From Podospora bellae-mahoneyi (lineage: Eukaryota > Ascomycota > Sordariomycetes > Sordariales > Podosporaceae): a stretch of DNA of 64,000 nt. The translations under genes and the position numbers were made by a program. Positions within the stretch are counted from its first letter, which is position 1. Each line of letters begins with the position of its first letter. Positions 1-11,309 of the stretch are shown here, piece by piece. Below the pieces are notes generated by a model. The model was not told where the DNA came from. It made no database searches and saw only the letters and a list, made by a program, of their open reading frames with translations. Where the stretch lies: positions 3,831,078 through 3,895,077 of the forward strand of contig NC_085883.1 of NCBI RefSeq assembly GCF_035222275.1. Direction: 5' to 3'.

Positions 1-964
1 TCATCGTGGCTGGCACGGACAAAGGCTCGATCATTGCAATCCAACTCTTGCAGCTTTTTGACTGTTGCTCGCAACATGTCAACGTTGTGATGCCAGCGTG
101 AACCATGGCTGGCGCACGACGTGTAGAAGCTCGCTCTTTCTCCGTCTGGAAGAAGACGGCTGAGCCGAGGCGATTCCGTGCAAAATGTTTCATCCGAAGT
201 TGAACCTGATGCACAAAATGGGAGGGTGATATTACGTCGGGTAAAGGGAGGTAAAGGGATGGTCTTACTTCTCCAGGGTGATAGATCGTATCTCCAGCCA
301 ACAAAACAAACGAGGACGGAGTGACTCGCGCAAACGCGCAGATATATCCTACCGTATGGCCGGGGGCATCCAAGATAAACAATGATCTGTCACCAAGGAA
401 GTCGAAGGCGAGGAAGTTTCCAAGCTTACAGCTTTCTTTTCCAAACTCCGGTTCCGTGATCCGGCGCCCAGCATAGTCGCTATCGCGGATGACACTGGCT
501 GGATCGGCCGGGTAGCCCGGTAGCAATGTCGTTGTGAATCTAGGGCCAACAATGAGTGGAACAGTTGTCAGAAAGGTGGATGGGTCACTGATATGGTCAA
601 ATGATGATGGGACAGAATAATCCCGTAAATAGAGCTCGTGTCGACACCATTTGCCACCAAGATGTCATGCACATCCATTTCAACATGCAGCTACCACACT
701 AACGCAAGCAGGCGACTGACCAAATCAGGGGCAAGATTACGCCAATCTTTTCGTATTACTAGATCAAATAGGAATGTCTTTTTGTGAGTTGGGTGGTGGA
801 TGAGGAACGACCAAATTGAGCTGCAAACCCTCTGTGACCCGTTATCGGAGGCCCAAAGAACAGCTCGGCAGGACAGGAATGGATAGTCGCGGTGCTGTTA
901 TCGCTGAAATCGAGACCGTTGAAGATGATGGTGGGACATGAAGTTGAGGTGGTGTGGCAGCCAT
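1..964 (-). pseudogene. Metallo-beta-lactamase-fold hydrolase, decayed and cut by the window edge
   Basis: No single open frame covers this gene, but joined frames read as a fungal metallo-beta-lactamase-superfamily protein. From the ATG at 962-964 the first frame gives MAATPPQLHVPPSSSTVSIS. A second frame continues with an ELFFGPPITGH block, and a third with FLFDLVIRKDW. An in-frame TAG (TGG TAG CTG) follows, near 690. Then comes the zinc-binding HHHFDH block (near 590), a PGYPADP block, DAPGHT and AGDTIYHPGE. A plausible 63-bp intron lies at 206-268, and the last exon runs off the left edge. Two one-base losses plus a nonsense codon point to a pseudogene. A base-calling error could explain the frame changes but not easily the TAG. 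The family normally hydrolyses small esters, lactones or thioesters; the substrate here is unknown. Confidence 0.6.
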
Positions 965-1144
965 AATCAAGAAGGGAAAGTAAGGTAGATTCTTAGTAAT
1001 TTTTCACAATGTACCTATACAACGTGAACCTCTGACTCTTAAGTACATAATTTCCCGTCATTGTATCATTAAGTGGTCTTCATTATCTCATACTTACAGC
1101 AACAAAAAACAAAAAATGAAAAAGATTGGATGTCAAAAAGCAAC

Positions 1145-1226
1145 GATCCGCCCAGGGGTCGAACCTGGAACCTCCTGATTGGTACTTGTATCGTAGTCAG
1201 ACGCGCTGCCATTACGCCAGCGGACC
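1145..1226 (-). tRNA. tRNA-Arg(ACG) with a short intron
   Basis: The minus strand folds as a tRNA. The 7-bp acceptor stem is GGTCCGC with GCGGATC, the T arm is CCAGG-TTCGACC-CCTGG, and the D arm contains TGGCGTAATGG. The anticodon stem TCTGA/TCAGG encloses CT-ACG-A, then an 11-base insert placed just 3' of position 37, the canonical site of nuclear tRNA introns. Removing it leaves a 71-nt tRNA with anticodon ACG. A T5 run just downstream (about 1135-1139) would serve as the Pol III terminator. The anticodon depends on where the intron is placed. Confidence 0.85.
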
Positions 1227-1415
1227 AATGAGAATTGATATTTTGTCCACTGTAATTTATGATTACATTGGATGTGAACAACTTGTGCAGCATACCTTAG
1301 CGAGTGATGAAATTCTTCAATCTCTCTGTCATTCATAAACCCCCCAAAAGAAAATTAGCCATCGCAAGTGCTACCTTCAAACTTTTTTCCAGCCTTCTTT
1401 TCACATACCTATACC

Positions 1416-2670
1416 TCAATAGCATCGACGGGTGCTACCATCCGACGCCATGCCGTATACATCCACCTTTCCGTTATCCCATGCTAAGCCGCTAGGCTTC
1501 GTAGTAGCATTGCCGCCCATATTCTCCCACGAAGCTGTCCACTGGCCATTGGTGGCCTTTTTGCGGTACATGGTATCGTCCCGGCCAGTGTAGTACACTT
1601 CCATCTGATTGCCCCAAGCAACAACATCTGGAGCCATGCCTGGTCGCACATCTCCACCCATGTTCATCCAGTTACCCCAATTCCCGGTGCTGTTGGTGTA
1701 AGTTCTCATCCACACCGCCCCGTCGGTTCCCCCAACGGCCACAGTCATATTGCCGCTCCAAGCAACGGCGCTGGGTTCACTATCCAACGAGCCCCCGAGG
1801 TTTGTCCAGCTTCCCCAAGTATTTCCATTCATCATTTGTGTCGCCCATGCCTGTCCATCTGTCCCTCTCACCACCACTCCCGTGTGGCCTTTACCCCAGC
1901 TTACAGACTTTGGCGCACCGGCGAGGGAGCCGCCCATGTTTTGCCAGCTGCCCCATCCGCTATTCTCATCGTACCTAATCCCCCACAGCTGATTGTCACT
2001 GGAACTGGTGTAGACAGACGCATGCCTGCCGCCCCAGGAGCACGAGGAAGGATAGTGCTTGCAGTTGCCCCCCATCGGTTGCCATGATCCCCACGCACCG
2101 CCACTGTAGGGGCGATGCCAGATCTGATAGTCTGTTCCTTTGCAAAACATGTGCATGTATCCACTTCTCCTGCTGCAACAACTGGGAGCAGAGTCGAGGC
2201 TTCCACCCAGATCGTCCCACTCTGGAATCCACGGGTTGCTACCGCCGCGATAGTACTTGTGACGGCATTTTCGGTCGCGATGCGTATAATATACGTCCTG
2301 CCAACCGGGCCCCAGGATGTAACCGCAGGGTGGTACAAGCCAGATCCAGACATGTTTTCCCACTGGCCAGATGTTGCTCGCTTGTTTGTTGCTCGGGGTT
2401 GATCAAGGGTGAGGCAAAATAGGATACCTGGCGAGGAAAACGGGCTTTGAAAGATGGAGAGGGATTAGTGAAGTACTCGATCGAGTGAACATTGGACCGC
2501 TTGGAGAGGAAGTTATCGGGGCGGGGCGTATTCCAATAGTCAATATCTCTTGCTTCCGCACGGCTGCGGATGAGGAAAGGTGAAGGACGGGTGCGGGGTC
2601 CTATAAGATCAGGTGATGGGAGGGAAAAGACGAGAAGGGGAAGGGTGAGCAATATGATGTAATGGATCAT
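1416..2670 (-). CDS. Secreted DUF346/PLL-like beta-propeller (lectin-like), apparent frameshift
   Basis: Exon 1 is 2428-2670 and starts at MIHYIILLTLPLLVFSLPSP, a clear signal peptide. An intron (GTATCC...GCCAG) fills 2363-2427, and exon 2 is 1416-2362. The protein has about seven blades, each ending in W-x-x-[LM]-GG, with SW/AW and GTD (or SSD, GRD) motifs typical of the DUF346/fucose-lectin-like propellers. These bind glycans or are of unknown role. Exon 2 is 947 nt, one short of a multiple of three. The first blade reads WENMSGSG...SWGP in one frame and GWQDVYYTHRD in the next, so a base is missing near 2301-2312, within a run of Gs and Cs. It is either a recent lesion or a base-calling error. 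Confidence 0.75.
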
Positions 2671-4055
2671 GTCTTGCAAGAGGTTGGATTCGATGGTTTT
2701 GGAGTCTGCAGTGATTGAAGTGGGTGTTGGTGATGACAGTAACAAGCAAGCTTCCAGAGACAAAAAGGAGACTTTTATAGACAGCAAACTTGCGTGCTTC
2801 TGCATCCAGCCGGACTTGCATTGGGCCTTACGAGGGAACAGTCCTCGTCCTGAGTCAGTTCATAGCCATACAGATTGCGGCTGGACGGCTACCAATCTTC
2901 ATTATTGCGACACTTCTCACCTTATCTTGTGTGAATACTGGGTCAGTCTGACCCTGGAAGAGTTCCTACTGGCTATTTTCTCACAGCGTGTTATTCACTT
3001 TCGTTCTGAGTTCCCACTGCGAGACATCCAAGTGGTCACAAAGCCATGGATGCTTTTCTCACAATACAAAATACCGACAGGACACTAGGGTTGCACTGCA
3101 GCACAATGTATGCGCATAATGAAATGGTAGCCCATTCATGTGGGCACTTGCTTGTTGCCAAGTCCGAATAAAGGGATCGAGTTGACCGGGTATGAATCTT
3201 GCCGATGCCCATTACCATCAGAGAGAGGGGGCAGGCCGGGAAGGTAAGGTAAGGTAGCACCTAACAAGATGAAAGAGGAAACCACCCCGACTTGACATAT
3301 CAAAGGAAGATAGCTCCAGAACGAGTCTCAACCCAGTCGAGATGCAACTGTTTGAAGCGTCCGAGGTCTATGGTTGTATACCTATCTAGGACCGCATGAT
3401 CAGTTCCAGAGTCTCATGGGGTATATAGAGTTTGCTGTTGTTTAGTTCACGGCTATTTGAATCTTGGTGACTGTCACGCATTCGAAGATGAAACTCGGCT
3501 TACCTCTCTTATCTATATGGGGTTCATCGATACTCTCCGCCATTTTCTCCGCTGCGTATCAACTTTCAACCCACGTATGGTAACCACTGTAACATACCAA
3601 CTCAACTCACCGCCTCTCCAGTTCCCGAAATATGGTATTATTGCTCGTTTTGGTGTAACACCACCGTGCATGTAACCTTTCCCAGGCATAGGTGATGTCC
3701 TCTTCCGCGAGGCTCATGGTGGTGTGTATCAGTGTACCAAGGTGTCTGTGTGCCGCTACAATGGCAACGAGGGACGGGAAACCTTGACTTGCTTTTCCCG
3801 AAATTGGCTCAGATTGCTCATGGCTGAGCTGCAGGTTGGTATCAAACTGATTAGAGATTGCTAGGGAAATGGAAATAAAACTCCGTGCTACATACAGAAA
3901 AGCGTAAAATGAAAACGGAAAACCAAAGAAAAACAGAATAACCCCCCCTTCCCACGTCTAAGACTCTAAGGTATTATGCTACCACACCTGATGCAACTGC
4001 CCACTTTCGTTTTTAGAATCTCGACTCTATCCTCATCAACTTGAACATATTGGAC
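2671..4055. other. Intergenic, no gene recognised
   Basis: About 1.4 kb between the propeller gene and the 3' end of the citrate synthase gene. Only short open frames without recognisable motifs or codon character occur here. It holds the promoter of the propeller gene (right of 2670) and, near 3900-4055, an A-rich stretch that is probably the 3' UTR side of citrate synthase. Confidence 0.5.
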
Positions 4056-5768
4056 CTAGGAAAAGCAGCTCTTGGCCCAAAGGATAGCTTTAACCTTGAG
4101 GGGAATCTTGTTGCTCTTGCCAGAGTTAAGTTCACGGACCTGGATGCCGTGCTTCTCCTTCAAGGCGCCCTCGTTGGAGGATAAAGATTGCCGTCCTGAA
4201 GTGTCAACATCATCAGTTCTGTCGCCAGTGTAGATCTGACGGGGACGCCAAATCTTAATGGGTTTGTCTGTCAATTACAATGTTAGGATCTGATTCTGAA
4301 AGGTAGACCTAGATTCGGATGTGGAAACATACCCAAGGTCTCTCTCCAGTGTGCGAGACCACCGGGAATTCGCGATAGAGTGATGATGGCCGTGATCATG
4401 TCGGTCTCGAAGCCCCTGCGACAAGATGGTTTGTTAGCATTTGTCTCACCACATGGAATGCACGAACGATGGCACGTACAGAGCAGAGTACAAGAAGCAT
4501 CCCAACAGATCGGCATTCGCCTTGAGCTTCCTGCTCACAAAGTACTCGTCCTCATTGGCCAGCTTGTCGATGGCAAAGGCAACCCTGAGCAGAGGGTTGG
4601 CGTCACACTTCTCCCTGTTCTTCTCAATAAGTTCCTCAATGAGGGAAAGGCGGGGGTCGCGGGTGCGGTAGATGCGGTGACCGTAGCCGAACAGACGAGC
4701 CTTCTTGGACTTGACCATTTCAATGTAAGCAGGGACAAAACTGGGGTGCTTGATCTTTCCCAGTGCTTCATAAGCAAGATCGATGGCGCCTCCATGAAGG
4801 GGACCAAATCCGCACACCAAAGCGGAAATGGCGCAAGAGCCTGGATCGGCAAGAGTGGAGCCAGCATGGAGAAGGCCGGCGGTAGAGTTGGTCATCTCAT
4901 GGTCTGCGTAGCAGATCCAGAGCTTCTCAAGGCACGCCTGAATCTCGGGATCGGGACCAACACCAGTCTCCTTGTTTGTCTTGCCCATCATCAACAGCAG
5001 ATTTCCAATGAGGCTGCCATTGGGATCCGGGTTTGTGAAGGTCAGCTTTCGCTTGTGACAGTGAATAAGAGCGAGGGTAGTAGCATAGTAGGCGATGGTG
5101 CGGATGATGGCCGCATCGGCCTGTTCGAAGTTGTTGTGGAAGCTGGGTTTGTGTGTGTGTCGATTGTTGGCAATCACCTTGTCCCCTGACATGAAAGCAC
5201 AGAGACCGGCGAGGCACATCGGGTATGTATCGCTGTTGCGTCTGGAGAGCAAGCACGGTGGTCAGTATGGAGCTCACCCGGTCGACTGAGAGCGTTGATG
5301 CCACTTACGGGAACGCAGCTATGGTGTCAACGACTGTCTTGGTTGGTACCATGGCAGCAGCGAACTTTCGTCGCACATCCAGCTTTTCGGCTTGTGTAGG
5401 AAGCTTTCCCCACATCAAGAGGTAAAGCACATCCTCATAGTCATTGTTTTGGAAGAGCTCTTGGATGGGATGGCCACGATATTGGATTTGGCCCCGGTTG
5501 CCGTCACTGTCTTGCATTAACACGTGGAGCCAAGTGAAAAGGGAACTGGCACTTACATCAGGGTGATCTCGGATTCCATGCACGCGACATTCTCAAAGCC
5601 ATTGTCGAGGACGGTGAGCTTCTGCTCAATATCGCTGCCCTTTGGATCTGGGGTAGTGATAGCCATGAGGTCCTTGGCCCGGATGAAGTTATCATGGATG
5701 GGGATAAGGTAGGCATTCTCGGTGCGAGAATCCACAATGCGCAGTTGGCCGGTCTCTTTGGAAGGCAT
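4056..5768 (-). CDS. Citrate synthase, five exons, 488 aa
   Basis: Exons 5557-5768, 5309-5506, 4480-5241, 4333-4415 and 4056-4267 join in phase through GT-AG introns of 50-67 bp to give 488 aa. The enzyme condenses acetyl-CoA (or a related acyl-CoA) with oxaloacetate. Catalytic signatures are present: ADHE near residue 250, GFGPLHGGA with His about 285, GYGHRIYRTRDPR with His about 324, and Asp about 380 in NADLLG. The C-terminus has RPRQIYTGD. The start MPSKETGQLRIVDSRT shows no obvious mitochondrial presequence, and the end (CFS) is not a peroxisomal SKL signal. It therefore resembles the secondary, non-housekeeping fungal citrate synthases rather than the mitochondrial one; that assignment is inference. 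It is divergent to the oxygenase gene at 6660, across about 890 bp. Confidence 0.9.
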
Positions 5769-6659
5769 CTTGGTGGTTGGTCAACGTTGACTGAGCGTGA
5801 ACGAGTATTCAAGTCGATGCGGACTGGAGTGTTGGTTGGATGTCGTGGCTCAGTATCACGGTACAAGTGCTGGCATTTAAGCACTTTTGGAAGTTAGGAC
5901 GGGGACTGTTGAGGATGTCGAGTCCTTTTCCCAACTTGGACTGCACTGATTCACATGTCCGTCATGTACTTGTCGCTGGGGGTGATGTCGTGTCTCAACA
6001 AGTCGTGGGGTCGGCCATCCGGGAAGTTCGGAAGATCCCTTCCACATATAGCAAGTGTTCGAGGAGCGGCAACAATGGAACCGTTGCAGCCGCACAGCGA
6101 GCTATCCGTGAGACTTTTGGGATATCGGGGAGTAAAGTGCTGCGCAGGACTTTTTCTTCCATTCCATAGGAGCCGGCGGCAGTACCTTGCGATTGGGAAA
6201 TATTTGCTGACCCGGACCTGCAGGTGTGTAGCACGTACCTGGGGCGTGGTGTCCCCACAAAAATCCTCAGATTCCTTTCCATCGCTTCCGTGTGCGCAGC
6301 TCACGGCTGTTTCGGTCAAGTCCGCCTCATAGAAGCTCTACCGGTCTGGAATCCTTTGAGAAAGATATTGTCTGATAATGTCAAAATTGTGGCATGTTTG
6401 ATCTTTTGTTGATGTCTTGGCGGTCGGACCAGGAGATGTTGAAATCTTCCGGGCTTATGCCGTCCTTGTTTACTGCATTCCGCATCCCGACAACTCCAAG
6501 TTCATAAGTCCCAGGAGTCAGCGCGCACTCTGAATGTTTTGTTTCTCATCACCATCACCACCATCCACTAGAAGCCTCTGCCGCCTGCTCTTAACGCTCT
6601 CAACTACAAACACTTTTGCACAACATCTTACCTTTCATACAACTTCGAAATCGATCAGA
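5769..6659. promoter_or_regulatory. Divergent intergenic region (citrate synthase / oxygenase)
   Basis: 890 bp separate the start codons of two genes transcribed away from each other. It must hold both promoters. A CT-rich stretch lies just upstream of the oxygenase ATG (6545-6600), as is common near fungal transcription starts. No further gene is visible, and I could not identify a specific binding site. Confidence 0.5.
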
Positions 6660-7568
6660 ATGGCCGCTGCTGCTGTCGCCCCCACCTCCACCACAGGCTT
6701 TGTCTGCATGTGGAATGGCACCAAGGACGGTGCCGACGCTTTTGTCGACTATGGCAATGGCAACACCAACATCAACGAGCCCCAGAAGGTCAACATTGTG
6801 GCTCACGACATCCGCCACTTGGAGCCCAAGCCATCTCTCGCCGGAGACGGCTACGAGCTCGCCGACCACGTCAGCAACCTTTCCACCGAGGACATGCTTG
6901 CTGGAAACACTCCCGAGGGCCGCAAGTTGATTGAGACTGAGTACTATGCCGAGTGCAAGAAGATCATTGCCGACATCACCAAGGCCCCCATCGTGGAGCC
7001 TTACATCTTCCGCATCCGACAAAACGGTGCTCATCCTCGCGATTTTGGCACCAAGAACGTGGCCAACAAGGGCATGACCTCGGCCTCCCTTCCAATTGCC
7101 CACGTTGACCGTGACCGCCGCACGCTCCGCGACGGCATCATTGAGTACTTTGGTGAGGAGGAGGCCGAGAGACTGTTCAAGAAGCACAAGCGGTATGCCC
7201 AGATCAACGTTTGGCGTGGTGTGGACGAGGTCATCAAGAAGTGGCCCCTCATCTTTATCAACCACGCCCAGGTCCCCAACTGGGATTATGACAGCCACAT
7301 GGCCACAGTTACGCCCATCAATGACCCCCGCGTCGCCATCCGCGGCCAAAAGGCGCAGGACAGTGTTCTCAAGTATGCCGCCGAGTACAGCTACTACTAT
7401 GTCAGCGACATGAAGAAGGAGGAGGTGCTTGTTTTCTCGTCAGGCGACAGCGATGCCGCTCGCGTTGTGCCCCACGGCGCTTTCTGGGACGACAACACGG
7501 CTGATGATGCGCCCACCAGGCGCTCGCTCGAGGTCCGTGCCTGGGTTTTCTTTGACGACGAGGAGTAA
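6660..7568 (+). CDS. CmcJ/NvfI (GA4 desaturase-like) family oxygenase, 302 aa
   Basis: An intron-free 302-aa protein. I start it at the ATG at 6660 (context tcagaATGG), not at the in-frame ATG at 6534, because the extra 42 residues are low-complexity and unlike the family, which usually starts shortly before a GTKDGADAF-type block. Family blocks seen in order: YGNGNTNINEPQ, ETEYYAECKKIIAD, PYIFRIRQNG, HVDRDRRTLRDGI, INVWRGVDEVIKKWPL, PRVAIRGQ, VLVFSSGDSD, PHGAFWDD and RRSLEVRAWVFFD. The pattern fits the fungal 2-oxoglutarate/Fe(II)-type CmcJ/AsaB/NvfI hydroxylase family found in secondary metabolism. No signal peptide is seen, so it is probably cytosolic. The substrate cannot be read from sequence. 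Confidence 0.85.
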   Translation: MAAAAVAPTSTTGFVCMWNGTKDGADAFVDYGNGNTNINEPQKVNIVAHDIRHLEPKPSLAGDGYELADHVSNLSTEDMLAGNTPEGRKLIETEYYAECKKIIADITKAPIVEPYIFRIRQNGAHPRDFGTKNVANKGMTSASLPIAHVDRDRRTLRDGIIEYFGEEEAERLFKKHKRYAQINVWRGVDEVIKKWPLIFINHAQVPNWDYDSHMATVTPINDPRVAIRGQKAQDSVLKYAAEYSYYYVSDMKKEEVLVFSSGDSDAARVVPHGAFWDDNTADDAPTRRSLEVRAWVFFDDEE

Positions 7569-9316
7569 TTGAGATGAGCGTGTTGGTGCTTCGATGATCT
7601 GTTTCAATGTTTCCACTCACTAGACTAGCTTAGATAAATCAAACCGTGCAAGTTGTCATGATGCCTCCATTCGCAATGTCGTTTTGTCTTGCAATGTCTT
7701 GAAAGGAGATCTCGACATGTCTGCTGTCAACTGTTCAAGTCAAGGTCCCTGCTTGTGTGTCTGTGCCTGAGAGTTGTGATTGGTTGTGATTGAAATAGAA
7801 ATGCGGGAGCTAGCCTTAGCGCATGTTTTTGGCCTCCCAGAGCCCCACTCTCAACGTCCAATGACGTGTTTGAGCCTGGGCCACTTTGATAACATTAAAA
7901 AAGGACGACCCAAACAGGAAACAAGCTCATCGCCAATGGCAGATGTACCGAGATCCCCGCAGGGTCAGCGTTACACCACGGCAAGCCTCACACGGACACG
8001 GACTGGTTTTCTCGTCACTTTTGTCCTGTCCATAACAACCACTGACTTCAAGGCGGTGTTTTCCCATCAGGTCTGGGTTTTTCACTCCGTTCCGGTCCAG
8101 GCCCCGGGAATGCCGATCATTCCCATTCCGCTCTTCTATTGTTCGAACCGTGTCATCGGGTTTCGATCTGATGGCATCAAATCTGAGTCACCTATGAAAT
8201 GTAAGACAGGACAGTCAAAGCTGGAAATTAAGGCCTGCCATCTCAGACGTGTCTTGATCCAGTCCTTTTCACTGCATGTGCACAGTACCGGGAGATAGGG
8301 ATCTGGGGACATCGTACCTCCAGGAACCGTCCCCTTCTCGTGCTCTGTTGCCGTTTGGGGGACTAGAAATGGAAAGCATGTGAAATTGGGCCACCAGTTC
8401 TTACCAAAGCTCAAAGCCCCGGGGCGGAGGCAAACTCGGCACGGAGAACGGAACATATTTGGCTCCATCACATGTCGGCTTCTTCGGTGTTCCTATTCCC
8501 AGACTTCGGTAGTGACTGGCGAGGTAGGTTAGCTTAAACCACGAGATAGCATCAAAACCTCCAAAGAGACCCGTCCCGGCTTTGGGATCTGACTGCACGT
8601 GGGCTTATCCGACAAGCCTCCCCTACTTCTGGTCACAGTCCACATATCTTGGCCATCAGCGATAGAGCTACTACAAAGGTAGGCAACCCCAACTCTTCCA
8701 GTCATGAGCCGCAAAGTCGCATCATACCTCGGTATCTTTGACAATGGCAACCGGGGGAACGGAGTCGTCGGAGACCTAGGCAGGAAGACAGACCCTCAAG
8801 AAGTCTTCACTTCTCAGTACCACCACATGGCATCCATTTCCTTCATGGCTCCGCCGGGGCGCTGGGTCTTTTTAATGGGATATTCATAATCTGGCAATCG
8901 ATTCTCCCTCTGTTGACTCGATGCCAAGACAAACACAACCATCAGATGTCAAACAGTTTTGGGATTAGTCTCACAGTCCCACCCACACCCCGGATGTGCG
9001 GCAGGGGGGCGCGGCCACTAATAGTGGACCTTCTGGAATGCAACCCAACAATGGGGTGGCCACAAGGAAAGACGGGCTCGACCGAGACACCGGGAGAAAG
9101 GGCACTTTGGCTCCCTATCCTCCGTTCCATGACACCTTCTCCTCGCCTGAAAATGCACGACATAAGTGTAAAAGAACATCGACGACGCGCTGAACATTGG
9201 CATCCACCCACCGCTTTGGACCTGGCCAAGCCTTGAGGGTTTTCTCTTCGTTTTATCGCCTTTATTTTTGTTTTCTTGCCCTGGGCTTGCCCTGGGTACC
9301 ATCAAAACACACCGTC
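7569..9316. other. Intergenic, no gene recognised
   Basis: About 1.75 kb between the oxygenase and MFS genes. Open frames on both strands are short, proline/arginine-biased and without domains. It holds the oxygenase 3' end and the MFS promoter. A pyrimidine-rich leader (about 9239-9316) precedes the MFS start. Confidence 0.5.
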
Positions 9317-11008
9317 ATGGCAGTCATGGCAACCGTGGCGACAGGAAGCACATCTGCTCTCGCTGCTGTCGACACCGAGCCCATCTCTGAGCAGCCCGTC
9401 TCGGACGGTGTTGACGACGTCGACGTGCCACCTCCGTATTCCGTATGGTCACCGTGGCAAAAGAAGCTCATCGTCGCCGGCGCCGCCTTTGGTGGTTTCT
9501 TCAACCCAATCACGGCCCAAGTCTACCTACCTGCTCTAACCGTCTTGGAAGACGAGTTCGGCGTCACCGAGGCCGAAATCAACCTGACCGTTACCACCTA
9601 CATGATCTTCCAGGGCTTGACTCCTATCCTATTCAGTGGCTTTACCGACACACTGGGACGACGACCTGGATACATTTTTTGTTTCATCGTATACATCTCA
9701 GCCAACATTGCCCTGGCTCTCGCAAATGACTATGAGGACTTGCTGGTAATACGGTGTTTCCAGTCAGCCGGATCAGCGACCATCATGGTGATCTGTCAGG
9801 CAGTGGTGGCCGACATCATCACCAGCGCCGAAAGAGGAGCTTATATTGCATTGACGGCCATCCCGTCCATTCTGGGCCCATCCCTCGGTCCCGTCATTGG
9901 CGGTGCCATGACGCAATACTTGGGTTGGAGGAGCATCTTTTGGATGTTGACCATTGCAGCGGGCATCAACTTCTTGCTCATGCTGTTGTTCATACCAGAA
10001 ACGTGCCGCAAGGTGGTAGGTGACGGATCCGTCCGCCCTCCCTGGTGGTGTCAGAGCGTGTATCAGTGGTTTTACTACCGTCGGCACCCCAGTGTCCCTC
10101 AAAACCTTAACTCGCTTGAAAAGTCTGCGTACACCACGGACGAGGGCAAACTCAAGTACGCCACTTCTCACTTGTTTTCATCCTTTGCGTTGCTCCGAGA
10201 GAAGGAGCTTGCACTTTTACTCATCATCGGCGGTACCGTTTTCACTGGGGTCTATGCCGTGGGAACGGCCATGCCAGCCCTCCTCCAAAACTTGTATGGC
10301 TTTACCCCCATGCAAATTGGACTCATGTATTTACCATTGGCTGGTGGCTCAATCCTTGCGGTGGTGTTTGTTGGACCCGGCATGAACTGGAACCTGAGAC
10401 GGCATGCCAGAAAGCTGGGAATGCCGGTGGACAAGAAAACCAAGATGGACCTCAGTCGGTTTCCCATTGAGAAGGTTAGACTGGAGATTGCATTCCCATT
10501 TTTGCTATTGGGCGTCGGGATTATAACCTCTTGGGGCTGGATCACCGTTAACATGGTCGAGATTGAAAAGGTGATCATTGTGGTGCTTTTCCTTGGGGTT
10601 GGTTTGGTTGGAGTCAACAATGTGGTCAACGCGCTGATTGTCGACATTTATCCCGACACAGCCGGCGCGGCGCTGGCAGCCTACAACCTAGCGAAATGCA
10701 TCATGGGCGCAGCATCGTCTGGATTCGTCGCGCCCATGATCCTAGGGATGGGCATGGGTCCGGCGTTTACTCTCTTGGGTTGTCTCTACCTTCTACTCGT
10801 GCCCATCATACTCTTGGTAATGTGGAAGGGGGTTGTCTGGAGGACATCCAGACATGCAAGAGAGCTGAGAAAGAAGGGCAGCATCTTAGTCAGGGAGCAT
10901 GAGCCTCAGGAATCGGTTTCTGATACTGACATGGCAAGCACACCGCAAAAGGAAACAACGAGTACCGAGATTCTGCCGGCAGAAAAGGACGCGAGGTCGA
11001 CATCATAG
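9317..11008 (+). CDS. MFS transporter, DHA1 drug:H+ antiporter type, 563 aa
   Basis: I start at the ATG at 9317 (accgtcATGG); the frame stays open 120 bp further upstream but that part looks like leader. A ~45-residue hydrophilic N-tail precedes 12 predicted membrane segments. Motif A is GFTDTLGRRP (residues 108-117), and a motif C-like GPSLGPVIGGAM lies in helix 5. The central loop is long (WYYRRHPSVPQ...LREKEL). The second half has YGFTPMQIGLMYLPLAGGSI and the tail is charged. This is the 12-helix DHA1 layout of Qdr/Aqr1-type exporters of drugs, weak acids or small metabolites at the plasma membrane. There are no introns. The genes for citrate synthase, oxygenase and this exporter are neighbours, so export of their product is possible but unproven. 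Confidence 0.88.
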   Translation: MAVMATVATGSTSALAAVDTEPISEQPVSDGVDDVDVPPPYSVWSPWQKKLIVAGAAFGGFFNPITAQVYLPALTVLEDEFGVTEAEINLTVTTYMIFQGLTPILFSGFTDTLGRRPGYIFCFIVYISANIALALANDYEDLLVIRCFQSAGSATIMVICQAVVADIITSAERGAYIALTAIPSILGPSLGPVIGGAMTQYLGWRSIFWMLTIAAGINFLLMLLFIPETCRKVVGDGSVRPPWWCQSVYQWFYYRRHPSVPQNLNSLEKSAYTTDEGKLKYATSHLFSSFALLREKELALLLIIGGTVFTGVYAVGTAMPALLQNLYGFTPMQIGLMYLPLAGGSILAVVFVGPGMNWNLRRHARKLGMPVDKKTKMDLSRFPIEKVRLEIAFPFLLLGVGIITSWGWITVNMVEIEKVIIVVLFLGVGLVGVNNVVNALIVDIYPDTAGAALAAYNLAKCIMGAASSGFVAPMILGMGMGPAFTLLGCLYLLLVPIILLVMWKGVVWRTSRHARELRKKGSILVREHEPQESVSDTDMASTPQKETTSTEILPAEKDARSTS

Positions 11009-11309
11009 TTCACTTCGTATAATGGATGGAATAACTACGAGCATGCGTGTGTTGATAGACGATAGACTACTGTGTATTTTTGATTGCCGTTTGCCTTTGG
11101 AAACCATATGTACAATTGTAATTTCCGAATCCATCATTTCATCATACCAACCGTCCAACCTCATGAAGTATGGTTTCACACCATGAAGCCTATTACCATT
11201 TCGTGTACAAAAATCCAAATACATATTACAACAAATTCTCCCTCGCCATACATCTTGTAAGGCCCAAGAGCGTCAACGTACCGCGTTGCCAGTCCAATTC
11301 GTCATCTCT

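Noticed and set aside
9197-9316. A 40-residue N-terminal extension of the MFS protein from an upstream in-frame ATG
   Set aside because: The segment is pyrimidine-rich leader-like DNA; the ATG at 9317 has better context and gives the usual hydrophilic start.
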